DNA of 64,000 bases, from contig NZ_JAGXJW010000001.1 in assembly GCF_019091135.1 (NCBI RefSeq), positions 48,785 through 112,784 on the forward strand. Direction: 5' to 3'. The notes below the pieces were generated by a model. That model was given only the letters and a program-made list of their open reading frames with translations, was not told where the DNA came from and did not search any database. Origin of the DNA: Cohnella sp. GbtcB17. GTDB taxonomy: Bacteria; Bacillota; Bacilli; Paenibacillales; Paenibacillaceae. The translations under genes and the position numbers were made by a program. Positions within the stretch are counted from its first letter, which is position 1. Each line of letters starts with the position of its first letter. Shown here one piece after another: positions 8,333 to 17,998 of the stretch.

Positions 8333-11300
8333 ATGCGTTCAATGAAGAACGGCTGGACCGCTTTCTGTGCGATTGCAATTGTATGCGTTTTCTTTTTGAT
8401 GGCCGAGCCGCGTTCCGCATCGGCCGACAGCGCGCCGGCGGGGGCCGCATACCTGGTTGACGAAGACTTTGCGTTTCTGTCCAACCTGGTGCCGGGGGAG
8501 AGCCAGCCGTCCGGCTGGGACATCCGCGCCGCGGGCGGCGCGCTGACGAGCATCTATAACAACACGTTAAAAATCAGCGATGCCAGTACGAGGCTCCCCG
8601 TATCGATGAGCCGCAAGTTCCCGGCCCAGAGCGAAGGGACGCTGACGATGGAATTTCGATTCAAGCCGTTTAGCGTCATTAATGGCTTGCATTGGCAGCT
8701 GCTCGGCGGCGATACGCCCGGCGTCAGCATCGCGACCAGCGCCAGCGGGAGCAATCTCTTGCTGGAGACATCGGGAGGCGGCACGGTGACCTTGCAGGCG
8801 TATTCGGCCAATGTCGAATATGGCGTCAAGGTCATTGCGAATCTGTCCACGCAAAAGACGGATGTCTACGTCAATGGCATCCTGCGGGCGAGCGCCCAAA
8901 ATTTCGCGAATACGGTGTCCTCGCTGAACCGCTTCCAGCTGACGACGGGCGTCGCTTCGACGGGCGACTTCTTCTTTACGCCGCTTCATATCTATAAAGG
9001 CTACGCGGTCAATGAAAGGCTGCTGTCGGTCATGCCGGCTTCGGGCAATCTGCCCCAGGATTGGACGGCCGTCCTGAACGGAGGCTCCATTAAGGTCGCC
9101 GAGATGCTCAGCGCCCCGAAGCCGGACGTCAACAGCCTGAAAATCGACGCATCCGCTTCGACCGGCAGCATGACATTGGCCAAGAGCTTCGCCGCGATCT
9201 CGGGCGATCTGACAGCGGAATACAAGATTTTCATTCCCGCGAAAACGGACGGCCTCGCGGCCGAGCTCAGAAGCGGAAGTACGACGGCGATCAAGCTGTT
9301 CACCTCGAACGGGAAGCTGTCGTACGAAGCCGCCGCGGGAACGCCCGTGGAGCTGTACGACTACAAGGCGAATCTGTGGTATCGCCTGAAGGTGGTTCTG
9401 AAGCCGGCCTCGCACAAGGCCGACCTGTACATCAACGGCAAATTGCAGGCAGCGGACGTGAACATCGCGGCAGGCATCGCTTCCGTCGACGGCATCCGGT
9501 TCTCCACCTCCGCCGCGAACAAGGGCCTGATGTGGCTCGACGATATACTTGTTTATGCGAATACGCCGGAGCCTGCGGATTATGTGCCCGCGCCGGCAGC
9601 CGTAAGCACCGGCAGCCAGCTCGTCGGCGTGCAGAGCTGCCCGATGTGGCGGGAGGGGCATCATCTGGGCTGGGACGTGATCAATCCGTTCCCCGACCGG
9701 ACGCCGTATCTGGGCTTCTACGACGAGGGCAATCCGGAGACGGCGGACTGGGAGATCAAGTGGATGCTCGAGCACGGCATCGACTTCCAGATGTCCTGCT
9801 GGTTCAGGCCGATCGGGGGAGAAGGCGCGCCGATCAAGGACTCCTACTTGTCCGATGCGCTGGACGACGGCTACTTCAATGCCAAGTACAGCAATCTGGC
9901 GCACTTTGCCATCATGTGGGAGAACCTGAACTCCGCGGCGAAGGACATCGCCGATTTCCGCGACAATCTGGTCCCCTACTGGATCGAATATTACTTTAAG
10001 GACCCCCGGTATTTGAAGGTAGACAGCAAGCCGGTGTTCACCATCTACAACTACGATCAATTCGTCAAACTGGCGGGCGGCACCAAAGAGCTGGCCAAGG
10101 ATTTGATGGATGATCTGCGGGACGCGGCGCGCGATGCCGGCGTCGGCGAGCTAACCATCCTGAACGTGTATAACGGCACGAGCGCCCAGGATCTGCAGAA
10201 CCGCAAGGCCGCGGGCTTCGACGGCGTCTACGCCTATTCGTGGGGCTCCTTCGGCGGGCATCCCGAATTCCAGAAGCTCAAGCTGACGCTGGAAAACAAC
10301 GCCGGCGTGCTGGACGTCATCCCGGGCCTCAGCATGGGCAGAGACGATACCGCCTGGGGGCTGAGCTCCGGGTATTATGCGACCCCGGCCGAATTCAAGT
10401 CGCTGGCGCAGTGGACGAAGGACACTTATATTCCGTCATTGTCGGCGGGCAATCTGGGCAAGAAGCTCGTCATGCTGGACAACTGGAACGAATACGGGGA
10501 AGGTCATTTCATCATGCCGGCAGGGCTCGCGGGCTTCGGCTACGTGGATGCGATCCGAGACGTATTCGCGGGCGTCAGTACCCACACGGATACCGTGCCG
10601 ACCGCAACGCAGAAAGCGCGGATCAACGTCCTGTATCCGGAAGGGCGCGTCGTGCAGAACCGGACCCTGACACCCCCGGCGATATCGAGCAATTCAGTCG
10701 CCGCGTGGGAGTTCAACACGCCGGGCGACAGCGAGGGCTGGAGCGTGCTGAAGCAGATCGACGCGGTGAGCGTCGCGGACGGCACCTTCACCGGCACCAC
10801 CAACAACACCGACCCGGGCATCATCTCGGCGGACCATCTGGGGATTAAGGCGGAGGACGCGCCTTATCTCAAGATCCGGATGAAGAACAGCGCCAACGAT
10901 ATCGACGGCCGCGTATTTTTCACGACGGAGCTGGACGGCGACTGGAACGAGACAAAAGCGATGGGCTTCTACGTAATCCCGCAAGACAACGGGTACACGG
11001 ATTATTACGTGGAAATGTGGCGGAACAAGAGCTGGACCGGCAATATCCGGCAGATCCGGATCGATCCGATCTCGGCGATCGGCACGATCAGCATCGACTA
11101 CATCCGGGCGGTCGCCGACGATTCGACGGACATCAAGCTGTATATCGACGGCAAGCGGAAAAACTTCAGCCAGCCGGCGCTCGTGCAGGACGGCGCCGTC
11201 ATGGTGCCGATCAAGGACATCTGGCTGCAGCTTGGCGTCCGGTCCGAGTGGGACGCGGCCAATCAGAAGTTTATCGCCGTCAAGAGCGGCAGCGTCTACG

Positions 11301-14107
11301 AATTAACGGTCGGCAGTACGACGGCGCTCAAGGACAATCAGTCCATTACGCTCGAACATGCGCCGACGAAGCTGACCAACGGAACGGTGCTCGCGCCGCT
11401 CTCCTACCTCAAGCAAGCCTTCGGAGCGACCGTGAAGTGGGACACGTCCGCGCAGAAGATCCAGATCTATCCGTCGGGCGTCGTCTGGGACTTTGAATTC
11501 GGAGACGGCTGGACGGCGAACGGAAGCATCTCCGGCGGGCAGGCGCTGGGCGGCCGATTCAGCGGTACCTCCTTGGGCGTATCCGGCGGGGTAGAACCTG
11601 CGGTCGAATCGCCGGATCAGTTGGGGCTGGACGCGTCCACGATCAAGCGGGTTCGCGTGCAGCTCGGCAACCAGACGACCGGCTCGCAAGCGAAGCTCTA
11701 TTATACGACGGACGCCGATCCCGTATGGAATGCGGCCAAGTCGTTCTCGACCTATATCCTGCCAAGCGATTCGACCCTCCGCGAGTACGTGTTCGATACG
11801 ACTACCGCGGCCGCCTGGACGGGAACGATCAAGCAAATCCGCGTGGTGCCAACGCTGTCGGCCGGCAGCTTCAGCATCGATTCCGTGCAGCTGGATACGG
11901 CAACCTCGCTGCCGACGCTGGGCGCCAATCTGGTCGCGGATCCCGGCATGGAAGGAAGCACGATTCAGGCGCGCGTGCAGAACGGCGCGCTGGGACTGGA
12001 CGTCACGCAATCCCACAGCGGCCATCAGTCGCTCAAGGTCGTCAAGGATAGCCGTTACGGCAGCGCTTCTTTTCCGATCGCCGTCACGCAAGGCCAGGAG
12101 TACCATTATTCGGTCTGGGCGAAGCTCGCGAAGGCGCCGACGCTCACCGAACCGCTGCGGCTTTGCTTGCAGTATACGGTCGACGGCAATGTCAAACAGA
12201 TGATCATTTACACCAGTGTCGGGCTCTCAGCCGATCAATGGACGCAGCTGCAGGGCAACTACACGATCGCGGAGACCAGTCCCATCTCCAATGTGCTGCT
12301 TTACTTTTACACGGAGATCGACGGCACCAACCACGACTACTATCTCGACGATGTCGAAGCGAGGCTCGTGACCTACTCGTCCAGTCCGACATGGACCTAT
12401 GCGACGGGACTGAGCATCAATCCGACGACGACGATGAACATGGGCGAGACGAAGGCGCTCGTTCCGATGTTCCAGCCCTCGAGCAGCGTCAATAACCAAG
12501 CGCTGATCTGGAACTCCGACAATCCGGACGTGGCCGTCGTGGACATCAGCGGCACGGTGTTCGCTAAGAAGACGGGAATCGCGAATATTACAGCCAAGGC
12601 TATCGACGGCGGATTCACGGCGACGACGGCGGTGACGGTGGCGCTTGGTTCCGGGCAGCCCGCCGGCGCGGTGCTGGGAAGCAATCTCATCCTCAACCCC
12701 GACATGGAGGGCGCCGCGATTCCTACGGCTTATTACGGCTCCAGCGCCGGCGTAGCCTTGACGACGTCGGAGCATCGCCTGGGGACGCAGTCTTTGCAGG
12801 TAGCGAAGCTGAACAACAACAAATATGCGTCGTTCTTCATGCCAACATTGATCGAGCAGGGGAAGACGTATTATTACTCGGCCTGGGCCAAACTGGATGC
12901 AGCACCCGCGCAGCCAGCGCTGTTCCGGATCTGCCTGCAATACAAGCTGGACGGCGTCGCGCAGCAGAAAATTTTGTTCACCAGCGCGCCGCTGCTCAGA
13001 GGAGGCTGGACGCAGGCATCGGGATTCTACAAGATCGAGGAGACGGGAGTCGTAACGGATGTCCGAGTATTCCTGTATACGGAACAGAGTGGTCCGGTGC
13101 AAACCTTTTACGTCGACGATGTCGAGGTTCGTCCGGTCATAGCGGACAGTTCGCCGCCGGTCACGACGGCTGCGCTTAATCCATCGGCGCCCGACGGTCC
13201 GGGCGGCGCATACAACGGCCCGGTTACGCTGACGCTTGCGGCAGCGGACAGCGTGTCCAGTGTCGCGCAGACCGTGTACAGCGTCGATAACGGAACGACC
13301 TGGAGCCCGTACACGGCGCCGCTGGCGTTCGGCAAACAGGGCTCGTATACGATTCTTTACAAGTCGACCGACCTGGCGGGCAATGCCGAGACGCAGCAGA
13401 GCGTCAGCTTCAGCCTGGCCGCCACGGTGACCACGGTCTCCCTGCAAGATAGCGCGGGACAGCCGCTGAGCGGCGGCACGGTCAAGTATTACGACGGCAG
13501 CTGGAAGGACTTGGGGACGACGGACGCCTCTGGGCAGGCGACGAAGGCGCTGCCGGAGCGGAGCTATATCTTCTCCGTAACCTATCTAGGCACGTCCAAG
13601 CAGCTGACGCAAAATACGGCGACAGATCCCGCGATCGTCGTCTTCCAGACGGTAAAGGCGAAGGTACAGCTCAAGGAAAGCCAGGGCAATCCGCTGAACG
13701 GCGCTGACGCGAAGGTGTACGCGGGCGGCAGCTGGCAGACGATGGGGACGACTGCGGGCGGCGAAACGACGAAGGAGCTGCTGCCGGGCACTTATACGTT
13801 CGGCATTACCTATGACGGCGTGTACAAGGAAAAGAGCCAGAACGTCGGCGACGATCCGGCCGTGGTATTCCAGACGGCGAGCGTTCTCATCCAACTGAAG
13901 GATGCCGGCGGCAACCCGGTGAACGGCGGCACGGCCAAGGTGTATGCGGGCGGCAGCTGGCGGACGATCGGCAGCACGGCTGGCGGCGAGATCCGAGTGG
14001 AACTGCTGCCCGGCTCCTACACTTTCGGCATGACGTACGGAACGGTGCTCGCGAACATCGTGAAGGATATCGGGACGGATCCGACCGTCGTGTTCCAACT
14101 GCCTTAA
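8333..14107 (+). CDS. Giant modular exported glycosidase with GH99-like (WbsX-like) domain
   Basis: A 1924-residue secreted protein. After a signal peptide (about 1-31) come two LamG-like sandwiches (about 40-415), then a GH99/WbsX-like TIM barrel (about 425-750) beginning near CPMWREGHHLGWD and ending in WNEYGEGHF (residues 718-726), the family's hallmark. Next are two related carbohydrate-binding-like modules (about 775-925 and 1045-1190) separated by a copper-amine-oxidase-N type stalk (about 930-1045), two CBM4/9-like modules (about 1195-1360 and 1445-1610) around a BIG2 domain, an Ig-like domain, and three C-terminal repeats of about 70 residues. GH99 enzymes are endo-acting on alpha-mannosides, which suits the beta-mannosidase-like gene next door, but the exact substrate is inferred. 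ATG 8333 follows AAAGGGGA. Confidence 0.75.
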   Translation: MRSMKNGWTAFCAIAIVCVFFLMAEPRSASADSAPAGAAYLVDEDFAFLSNLVPGESQPSGWDIRAAGGALTSIYNNTLKISDASTRLPVSMSRKFPAQSEGTLTMEFRFKPFSVINGLHWQLLGGDTPGVSIATSASGSNLLLETSGGGTVTLQAYSANVEYGVKVIANLSTQKTDVYVNGILRASAQNFANTVSSLNRFQLTTGVASTGDFFFTPLHIYKGYAVNERLLSVMPASGNLPQDWTAVLNGGSIKVAEMLSAPKPDVNSLKIDASASTGSMTLAKSFAAISGDLTAEYKIFIPAKTDGLAAELRSGSTTAIKLFTSNGKLSYEAAAGTPVELYDYKANLWYRLKVVLKPASHKADLYINGKLQAADVNIAAGIASVDGIRFSTSAANKGLMWLDDILVYANTPEPADYVPAPAAVSTGSQLVGVQSCPMWREGHHLGWDVINPFPDRTPYLGFYDEGNPETADWEIKWMLEHGIDFQMSCWFRPIGGEGAPIKDSYLSDALDDGYFNAKYSNLAHFAIMWENLNSAAKDIADFRDNLVPYWIEYYFKDPRYLKVDSKPVFTIYNYDQFVKLAGGTKELAKDLMDDLRDAARDAGVGELTILNVYNGTSAQDLQNRKAAGFDGVYAYSWGSFGGHPEFQKLKLTLENNAGVLDVIPGLSMGRDDTAWGLSSGYYATPAEFKSLAQWTKDTYIPSLSAGNLGKKLVMLDNWNEYGEGHFIMPAGLAGFGYVDAIRDVFAGVSTHTDTVPTATQKARINVLYPEGRVVQNRTLTPPAISSNSVAAWEFNTPGDSEGWSVLKQIDAVSVADGTFTGTTNNTDPGIISADHLGIKAEDAPYLKIRMKNSANDIDGRVFFTTELDGDWNETKAMGFYVIPQDNGYTDYYVEMWRNKSWTGNIRQIRIDPISAIGTISIDYIRAVADDSTDIKLYIDGKRKNFSQPALVQDGAVMVPIKDIWLQLGVRSEWDAANQKFIAVKSGSVYELTVGSTTALKDNQSITLEHAPTKLTNGTVLAPLSYLKQAFGATVKWDTSAQKIQIYPSGVVWDFEFGDGWTANGSISGGQALGGRFSGTSLGVSGGVEPAVESPDQLGLDASTIKRVRVQLGNQTTGSQAKLYYTTDADPVWNAAKSFSTYILPSDSTLREYVFDTTTAAAWTGTIKQIRVVPTLSAGSFSIDSVQLDTATSLPTLGANLVADPGMEGSTIQARVQNGALGLDVTQSHSGHQSLKVVKDSRYGSASFPIAVTQGQEYHYSVWAKLAKAPTLTEPLRLCLQYTVDGNVKQMIIYTSVGLSADQWTQLQGNYTIAETSPISNVLLYFYTEIDGTNHDYYLDDVEARLVTYSSSPTWTYATGLSINPTTTMNMGETKALVPMFQPSSSVNNQALIWNSDNPDVAVVDISGTVFAKKTGIANITAKAIDGGFTATTAVTVALGSGQPAGAVLGSNLILNPDMEGAAIPTAYYGSSAGVALTTSEHRLGTQSLQVAKLNNNKYASFFMPTLIEQGKTYYYSAWAKLDAAPAQPALFRICLQYKLDGVAQQKILFTSAPLLRGGWTQASGFYKIEETGVVTDVRVFLYTEQSGPVQTFYVDDVEVRPVIADSSPPVTTAALNPSAPDGPGGAYNGPVTLTLAAADSVSSVAQTVYSVDNGTTWSPYTAPLAFGKQGSYTILYKSTDLAGNAETQQSVSFSLAATVTTVSLQDSAGQPLSGGTVKYYDGSWKDLGTTDASGQATKALPERSYIFSVTYLGTSKQLTQNTATDPAIVVFQTVKAKVQLKESQGNPLNGADAKVYAGGSWQTMGTTAGGETTKELLPGTYTFGITYDGVYKEKSQNVGDDPAVVFQTASVLIQLKDAGGNPVNGGTAKVYAGGSWRTIGSTAGGEIRVELLPGSYTFGMTYGTVLANIVKDIGTDPTVVFQLP

Positions 14108-14121
14108 TGTCATAAGAACGC

Positions 14122-14187
14122 AAGAGGATGCTCCCGCCGGACCCTGGCCATGCGCGTCGGTCCGCGTCGGAGAGCATCCTCTTTTTG
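14122..14187 (+). terminator. Strong hairpin terminator abutting the beta-mannosidase ribosome-binding site
   Basis: A perfect 12-bp stem, AAGAGGATGCTC (14122-14133) with GAGCATCCTCTT (14172-14183), encloses a second short stem (CGGACC/GGTCCG) and runs into a T tract. The T tract ends only about 17 bases before the next start codon, so any transcript for the next gene must pass through it or start inside it. Confidence 0.75.
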
Positions 14188-14203
14188 GGGAGGAAGATTG
14201 CAA

Positions 14204-16819
14204 ATGAAAAGATCGATAGCGTTGACAGGCGCTTGGCAGCTGAAAGGCGAAGGCATAGACTCTTCGGGAAAGGAAGCGAGTATCGCGATCGATGCGCAGA
14301 TTCCCGGTCATGTGCACCAGGATCTGCTCGCGGCGGGCCTGATCGCGGATCCGGGTTACCGCAAGCAGGCGGACGATTGCCAGTGGGTGGAGCATTGGCG
14401 GTGGACATACAGCCGCACGTTCGAGCTTGAGCGCTTGGAGCCGGGGCGTCCCCTGCTGGAATTCGAAGGGCTGGATACGTACGCTGAAATCGAGGTGAAC
14501 GGCGTCCGGCTCGCCCGGACCGACAACATGTTCGTCCGCTACCGCTTCGACGTGTCGGGGCTGCTGCGGGAGGGCACGAACGAGCTCGTGGTGCGGTTCC
14601 GGACGGTCGCGGAAGGGCTTGCGGGCAAGTCGTACGCCGGTCTCGGCGCAGCCTTCACGAACGAGCGGCTGTTCGTCAGGCGCATGCAATGCACGTTCGG
14701 CTGGGACTGGGTGGGGCGCCTCGTCAGCTACGGCATATGGCGGCCGGTTCGTCTCGTGTTCGAAGAGGTGGCGGCGATCGACGATCTCTTCGTTTACACG
14801 AAGGCTTTGGACGCGCGAGGCGCGTCCCTTACCGTTGCGGTCGAGACGCGCAGCCGCGCCGAAGAGCCGCTGCGGCTGTCGCTTGCGATAGAGGGTCCGT
14901 CCGGCGGAATCGTCTGGCAGGCCGAGCGCCGGCTGAACGGCGGCAAGCTGGAGCTGACGGCCGATCTGACGGAGCCGGAGCTATGGTGGCCGGCAGGATA
15001 CGGCGGCCAGCCGCTGTATACGCTCGTCGCGAAGCTGTACGGCAAGTCGGGACTGCTCGACGAGCGTTCGCGCACGTTCGGCATCCGGACGGTGCGCATC
15101 GAGCAGCTCGCGGACCGGACTGGAAGCGAAGAAGCTCGGATGACCGAAAAGATTCGCTCGCAGGTGATGATAGGGGATGCGACCGCCGACAATCCGGACG
15201 GCATGGTCTGGGAGGCGAACGGCGACCGCCCCGGCAGCGGCTTCCGTCTGCTGGTCAACGGCGTTCCCGTCTTTTGCAAGGGAGCCAATTGGGTGCCGTG
15301 CGATCCCTTCCCCTCGCGCGTTCCGGACTCGCGGTACGAGCACCTGCTCCGGCTCGCCCGAGATGCCGGCATGACGATGCTCCGATGCTGGGGCGGGGGC
15401 ATCTACGAGCCGGAGCCGTTCTGGGATTGGTGCGACCGGCTCGGCATCGTCGTCGTTCAGGACTTCATGATGGCATGCGGGACGTACCCAGAATCCGACC
15501 GGGATTGGTCGGTATCGCTGACCGCCGAGGCGGAGGGCGTGATTCGCGCGCTGCGGAATCACCCTAGTCTCGTTTGGTGGAATGGGGACAACGAGAACGG
15601 CATGTCCGCAGGCGAAGAAGACCCGGATTACCCGGGGCGGGCCATCGCCGAACGGATCACGGGCAGGCTGTGCGCGTCGCTGGATCCGTCCAGGCCATTT
15701 CAGCCCACGAGCCCTTACGGCGGCAGCACCAACAATTCGTTTACAATCGGCACCGCGCACTATACGGGAGCGTTATTCGAGTTGTTCGACGTGTTCCGCA
15801 ACACGGATTTGCGCGACTACCGCTCCTACTTTGCCGGCCTGTTGAGTCGATTCTGTCCGGAGTTTCCGATGTTCGGCACGCCGGAGGTTCATACGCTGCA
15901 GCGGATGATGAACGACGAGGATCTGGCCGATCCGTCGTACGACATGCTCGAATACCACACGAAGAATCACCCGGGTCTGAAGGACTTCTCGCTCTTCCGT
16001 GCGCTCGCGACGCTGGCCGACAAGCTTGCCCCGCCCTCCGCGTCGACGCCCGAGCAGATCCGCCGCATGTCGTTTGTCCAGCACGAGCTTACCCGGCTGA
16101 CCGTGGAGGCTTACAGGCGCAACCGGCATTACGCGGGCGGCATTCTGTTCTGGATGTACAACGATTGCTGGCCGGCGAGCGGCTGGAGCCTGGTCGATTA
16201 TTACGGGTACCCTAAGGGCGGGTATTACGGCTTTCAAAAAGCGGCTCGGCCGGTGATCGCATCGATCGAAAAAAGCGCGGCAGTCGGGACGTACGAATGC
16301 TGGGTGTGCAGCGATAAGCCCGAGGAGATCCGGGGGACGGGGACGCTGCGCGTGATGAAGCTTGATGGCTTCGCCGAAGACGCCGAGGTCTGGTCCAGGA
16401 CGTTCGACTTCGCGATCGGGGCGGGCGCTTCGGCCGTTGTGGCGGAGATTCCGGCAGCGGAGCTGGACGCGCTGCTGGACCATCGTCACGTGCTGGTCAT
16501 GAATATCGCCTTAGCGGGCGGATTCGGCGAGGACCGCTGCATCTACTTCGCCGGGCTTCCGGCGGAGATGAAGCTCACGCCTTCCGGCCTTCGGATCGAG
16601 TCCCGTGCAGGCGGGCCTGAAGCGGGCAGCGTGACCGTGACCGCAGACCGCTATGCCAAAGCCGTACTCCTGCATGGCGCATACGTCTTTTCGGACAACT
16701 ACTTCGATCTGCTGCCCGGGGAGCGCAGAACGATCGCCTACCGCAGCCAGGAGGCTGCGGCCTATGCCGGCGAGCAGGGAGATGAAGAGCCAGCGATCGA
16801 GCTGATCGCCTGGAACTGA
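14204..16819 (+). CDS. GH2 beta-mannosidase-like glycoside hydrolase
   Basis: An 871-residue cytoplasmic enzyme with no signal peptide and the GH2 layout of a jelly-roll N-terminal domain, Ig-like domain and TIM barrel. The opening SIALTGAWQLKG, the RMQCTFGWDWVG segment and FCKGANWVPCDPFPSR are typical of beta-mannosidases. The acid/base is predicted as Glu464 in WNGDNEN and the nucleophile as Glu553 in FCPEFPMFG. The start is ATG 14204, preceded by GGGGAGGAAG; the frame's earlier ATG at 14150 lies within the terminator hairpin. It likely trims imported oligosaccharides derived from the exported GH99-like enzyme. The length fits the family. Confidence 0.88.
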   Translation: MKRSIALTGAWQLKGEGIDSSGKEASIAIDAQIPGHVHQDLLAAGLIADPGYRKQADDCQWVEHWRWTYSRTFELERLEPGRPLLEFEGLDTYAEIEVNGVRLARTDNMFVRYRFDVSGLLREGTNELVVRFRTVAEGLAGKSYAGLGAAFTNERLFVRRMQCTFGWDWVGRLVSYGIWRPVRLVFEEVAAIDDLFVYTKALDARGASLTVAVETRSRAEEPLRLSLAIEGPSGGIVWQAERRLNGGKLELTADLTEPELWWPAGYGGQPLYTLVAKLYGKSGLLDERSRTFGIRTVRIEQLADRTGSEEARMTEKIRSQVMIGDATADNPDGMVWEANGDRPGSGFRLLVNGVPVFCKGANWVPCDPFPSRVPDSRYEHLLRLARDAGMTMLRCWGGGIYEPEPFWDWCDRLGIVVVQDFMMACGTYPESDRDWSVSLTAEAEGVIRALRNHPSLVWWNGDNENGMSAGEEDPDYPGRAIAERITGRLCASLDPSRPFQPTSPYGGSTNNSFTIGTAHYTGALFELFDVFRNTDLRDYRSYFAGLLSRFCPEFPMFGTPEVHTLQRMMNDEDLADPSYDMLEYHTKNHPGLKDFSLFRALATLADKLAPPSASTPEQIRRMSFVQHELTRLTVEAYRRNRHYAGGILFWMYNDCWPASGWSLVDYYGYPKGGYYGFQKAARPVIASIEKSAAVGTYECWVCSDKPEEIRGTGTLRVMKLDGFAEDAEVWSRTFDFAIGAGASAVVAEIPAAELDALLDHRHVLVMNIALAGGFGEDRCIYFAGLPAEMKLTPSGLRIESRAGGPEAGSVTVTADRYAKAVLLHGAYVFSDNYFDLLPGERRTIAYRSQEAAAYAGEQGDEEPAIELIAWN

Positions 16820-16885
16820 TTTTACCCGCAACACCCAAATACTCGCTGAAAGAGACGAGCTGCCGTGCACGTTTGCGCGATAGCA

Positions 16886-17998
16886 TTAGCGCCGGGTCGA
16901 TACCGATCCGGCTTCTTTGGCGCGAAGCGGCCAGGCGGTCCGAATCGTTCGAAGGGAAGGGAGGCGGACGGCGACGGCCGCCAACGCGACGGACAACAAG
17001 CAGACGGTGACGAAGTGAACAAGGCTGTTGCCGATCAGCCACGGCTGCAGCCCCGTCGCCTTAGCGGCGCCGCGCACGAGCACGATGGCGAGCGGATGCA
17101 GCACGTAGATCCACGCCCGGCCCTCCCGCAGCGTCCGGTTCGCCGGTCCTTTGTACGGGAGCGCCAGCAGCATCAGAAAATAGGCGGCGGGTACCGCGAA
17201 AATATACATGCTGTCATGCCGGGGGATGGCGCCTTCGCGCAGCCAGAGCGCCTCCGCCAGCATCGCGGACAGCGAGACGAGGAAAAGCGCCGCATGCGCG
17301 GCCGGACGGCTCGGACGCCGCTTCTCGCTTCGGGCGACGAACGCGCCAAGCGCCAGATAGATCGGCGCGAAAAACAGTCCGTTGCGCGTATAGTCGAAGA
17401 CGTGGAACATCGCGTTATACCATCCCGTCAGGACGCCGCTGCCCGCGATCAAGCCATAGTAGCTGTCGCCGAACAGTCCGACTGCGTACAGCAAGCAGGC
17501 GACGGTCATGACGGCGGCCGGCTTCAGCGCGCGGTACAGTGCGTGCAGCATGGCGATGCCGATCATTAGCGCAGGCAAGTACCAGAGGTGGTAGAAGGTG
17601 CCGTCGAACGCCAGATCCCGCAGCAACGAAAGCGCGCCGAACTTTGGGGAGGAAAAGTAACCATTGTACACGTTAAGCGGCACATAGAGCAGGATGGCGA
17701 TCGCGTACAGTTTGGCGATGCTGCCAAGATAGCGTAGAAGATGGCGCCGGTCGGCGAGCGGGGCGCCCGTCAGCTTGCGGAAGTAGAAGAAGCCGGAGGT
17801 TATGAAAAAGATCGGCACGGCGATGCGGGTGAGCGCACCGTCGACCAGGAAGTCCGCGGACGCGCCGAAGACGGCGAACGGGCCCGTATGGTTGGCGATG
17901 ACGAGCAGGGCGGCTATGAATTTGAGCCAGGACAGGCCGAGGTAATCCATTTTAGCCGTTTGAGCCGTTTTAGCCGGCTTAGCGAGGTTACCCGACAA
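16886..17998 (-). CDS. Membrane acyltransferase-3 family protein (VanT membrane-domain-like)
   Basis: A 370-residue integral membrane protein with about ten helices. It belongs to the acyltransferase-3 (OafA/YrhL-like) family: VIANHTGPF carries the conserved His and RIAVPIFFITSGFFYF is the typical second motif. The start is taken as TTG at 17998, overlapping the upstream carboxypeptidase gene by 11 bp with AAAGGCGG upstream; an ATG at 17950 without a site is the alternative. It is the last gene of a four-gene minus-strand run: ligase, racemase, M15 peptidase, acyltransferase. The membrane half of VanT serine racemases belongs to this same family, so here it may be the separate membrane partner of the racemase. 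This role is inferred from gene order alone. Confidence 0.75.
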   Translation of the reverse strand: MSGNLAKPAKTAQTAKMDYLGLSWLKFIAALLVIANHTGPFAVFGASADFLVDGALTRIAVPIFFITSGFFYFRKLTGAPLADRRHLLRYLGSIAKLYAIAILLYVPLNVYNGYFSSPKFGALSLLRDLAFDGTFYHLWYLPALMIGIAMLHALYRALKPAAVMTVACLLYAVGLFGDSYYGLIAGSGVLTGWYNAMFHVFDYTRNGLFFAPIYLALGAFVARSEKRRPSRPAAHAALFLVSLSAMLAEALWLREGAIPRHDSMYIFAVPAAYFLMLLALPYKGPANRTLREGRAWIYVLHPLAIVLVRGAAKATGLQPWLIGNSLVHFVTVCLLSVALAAVAVRLPSLRTIRTAWPLRAKEAGSVSTRR

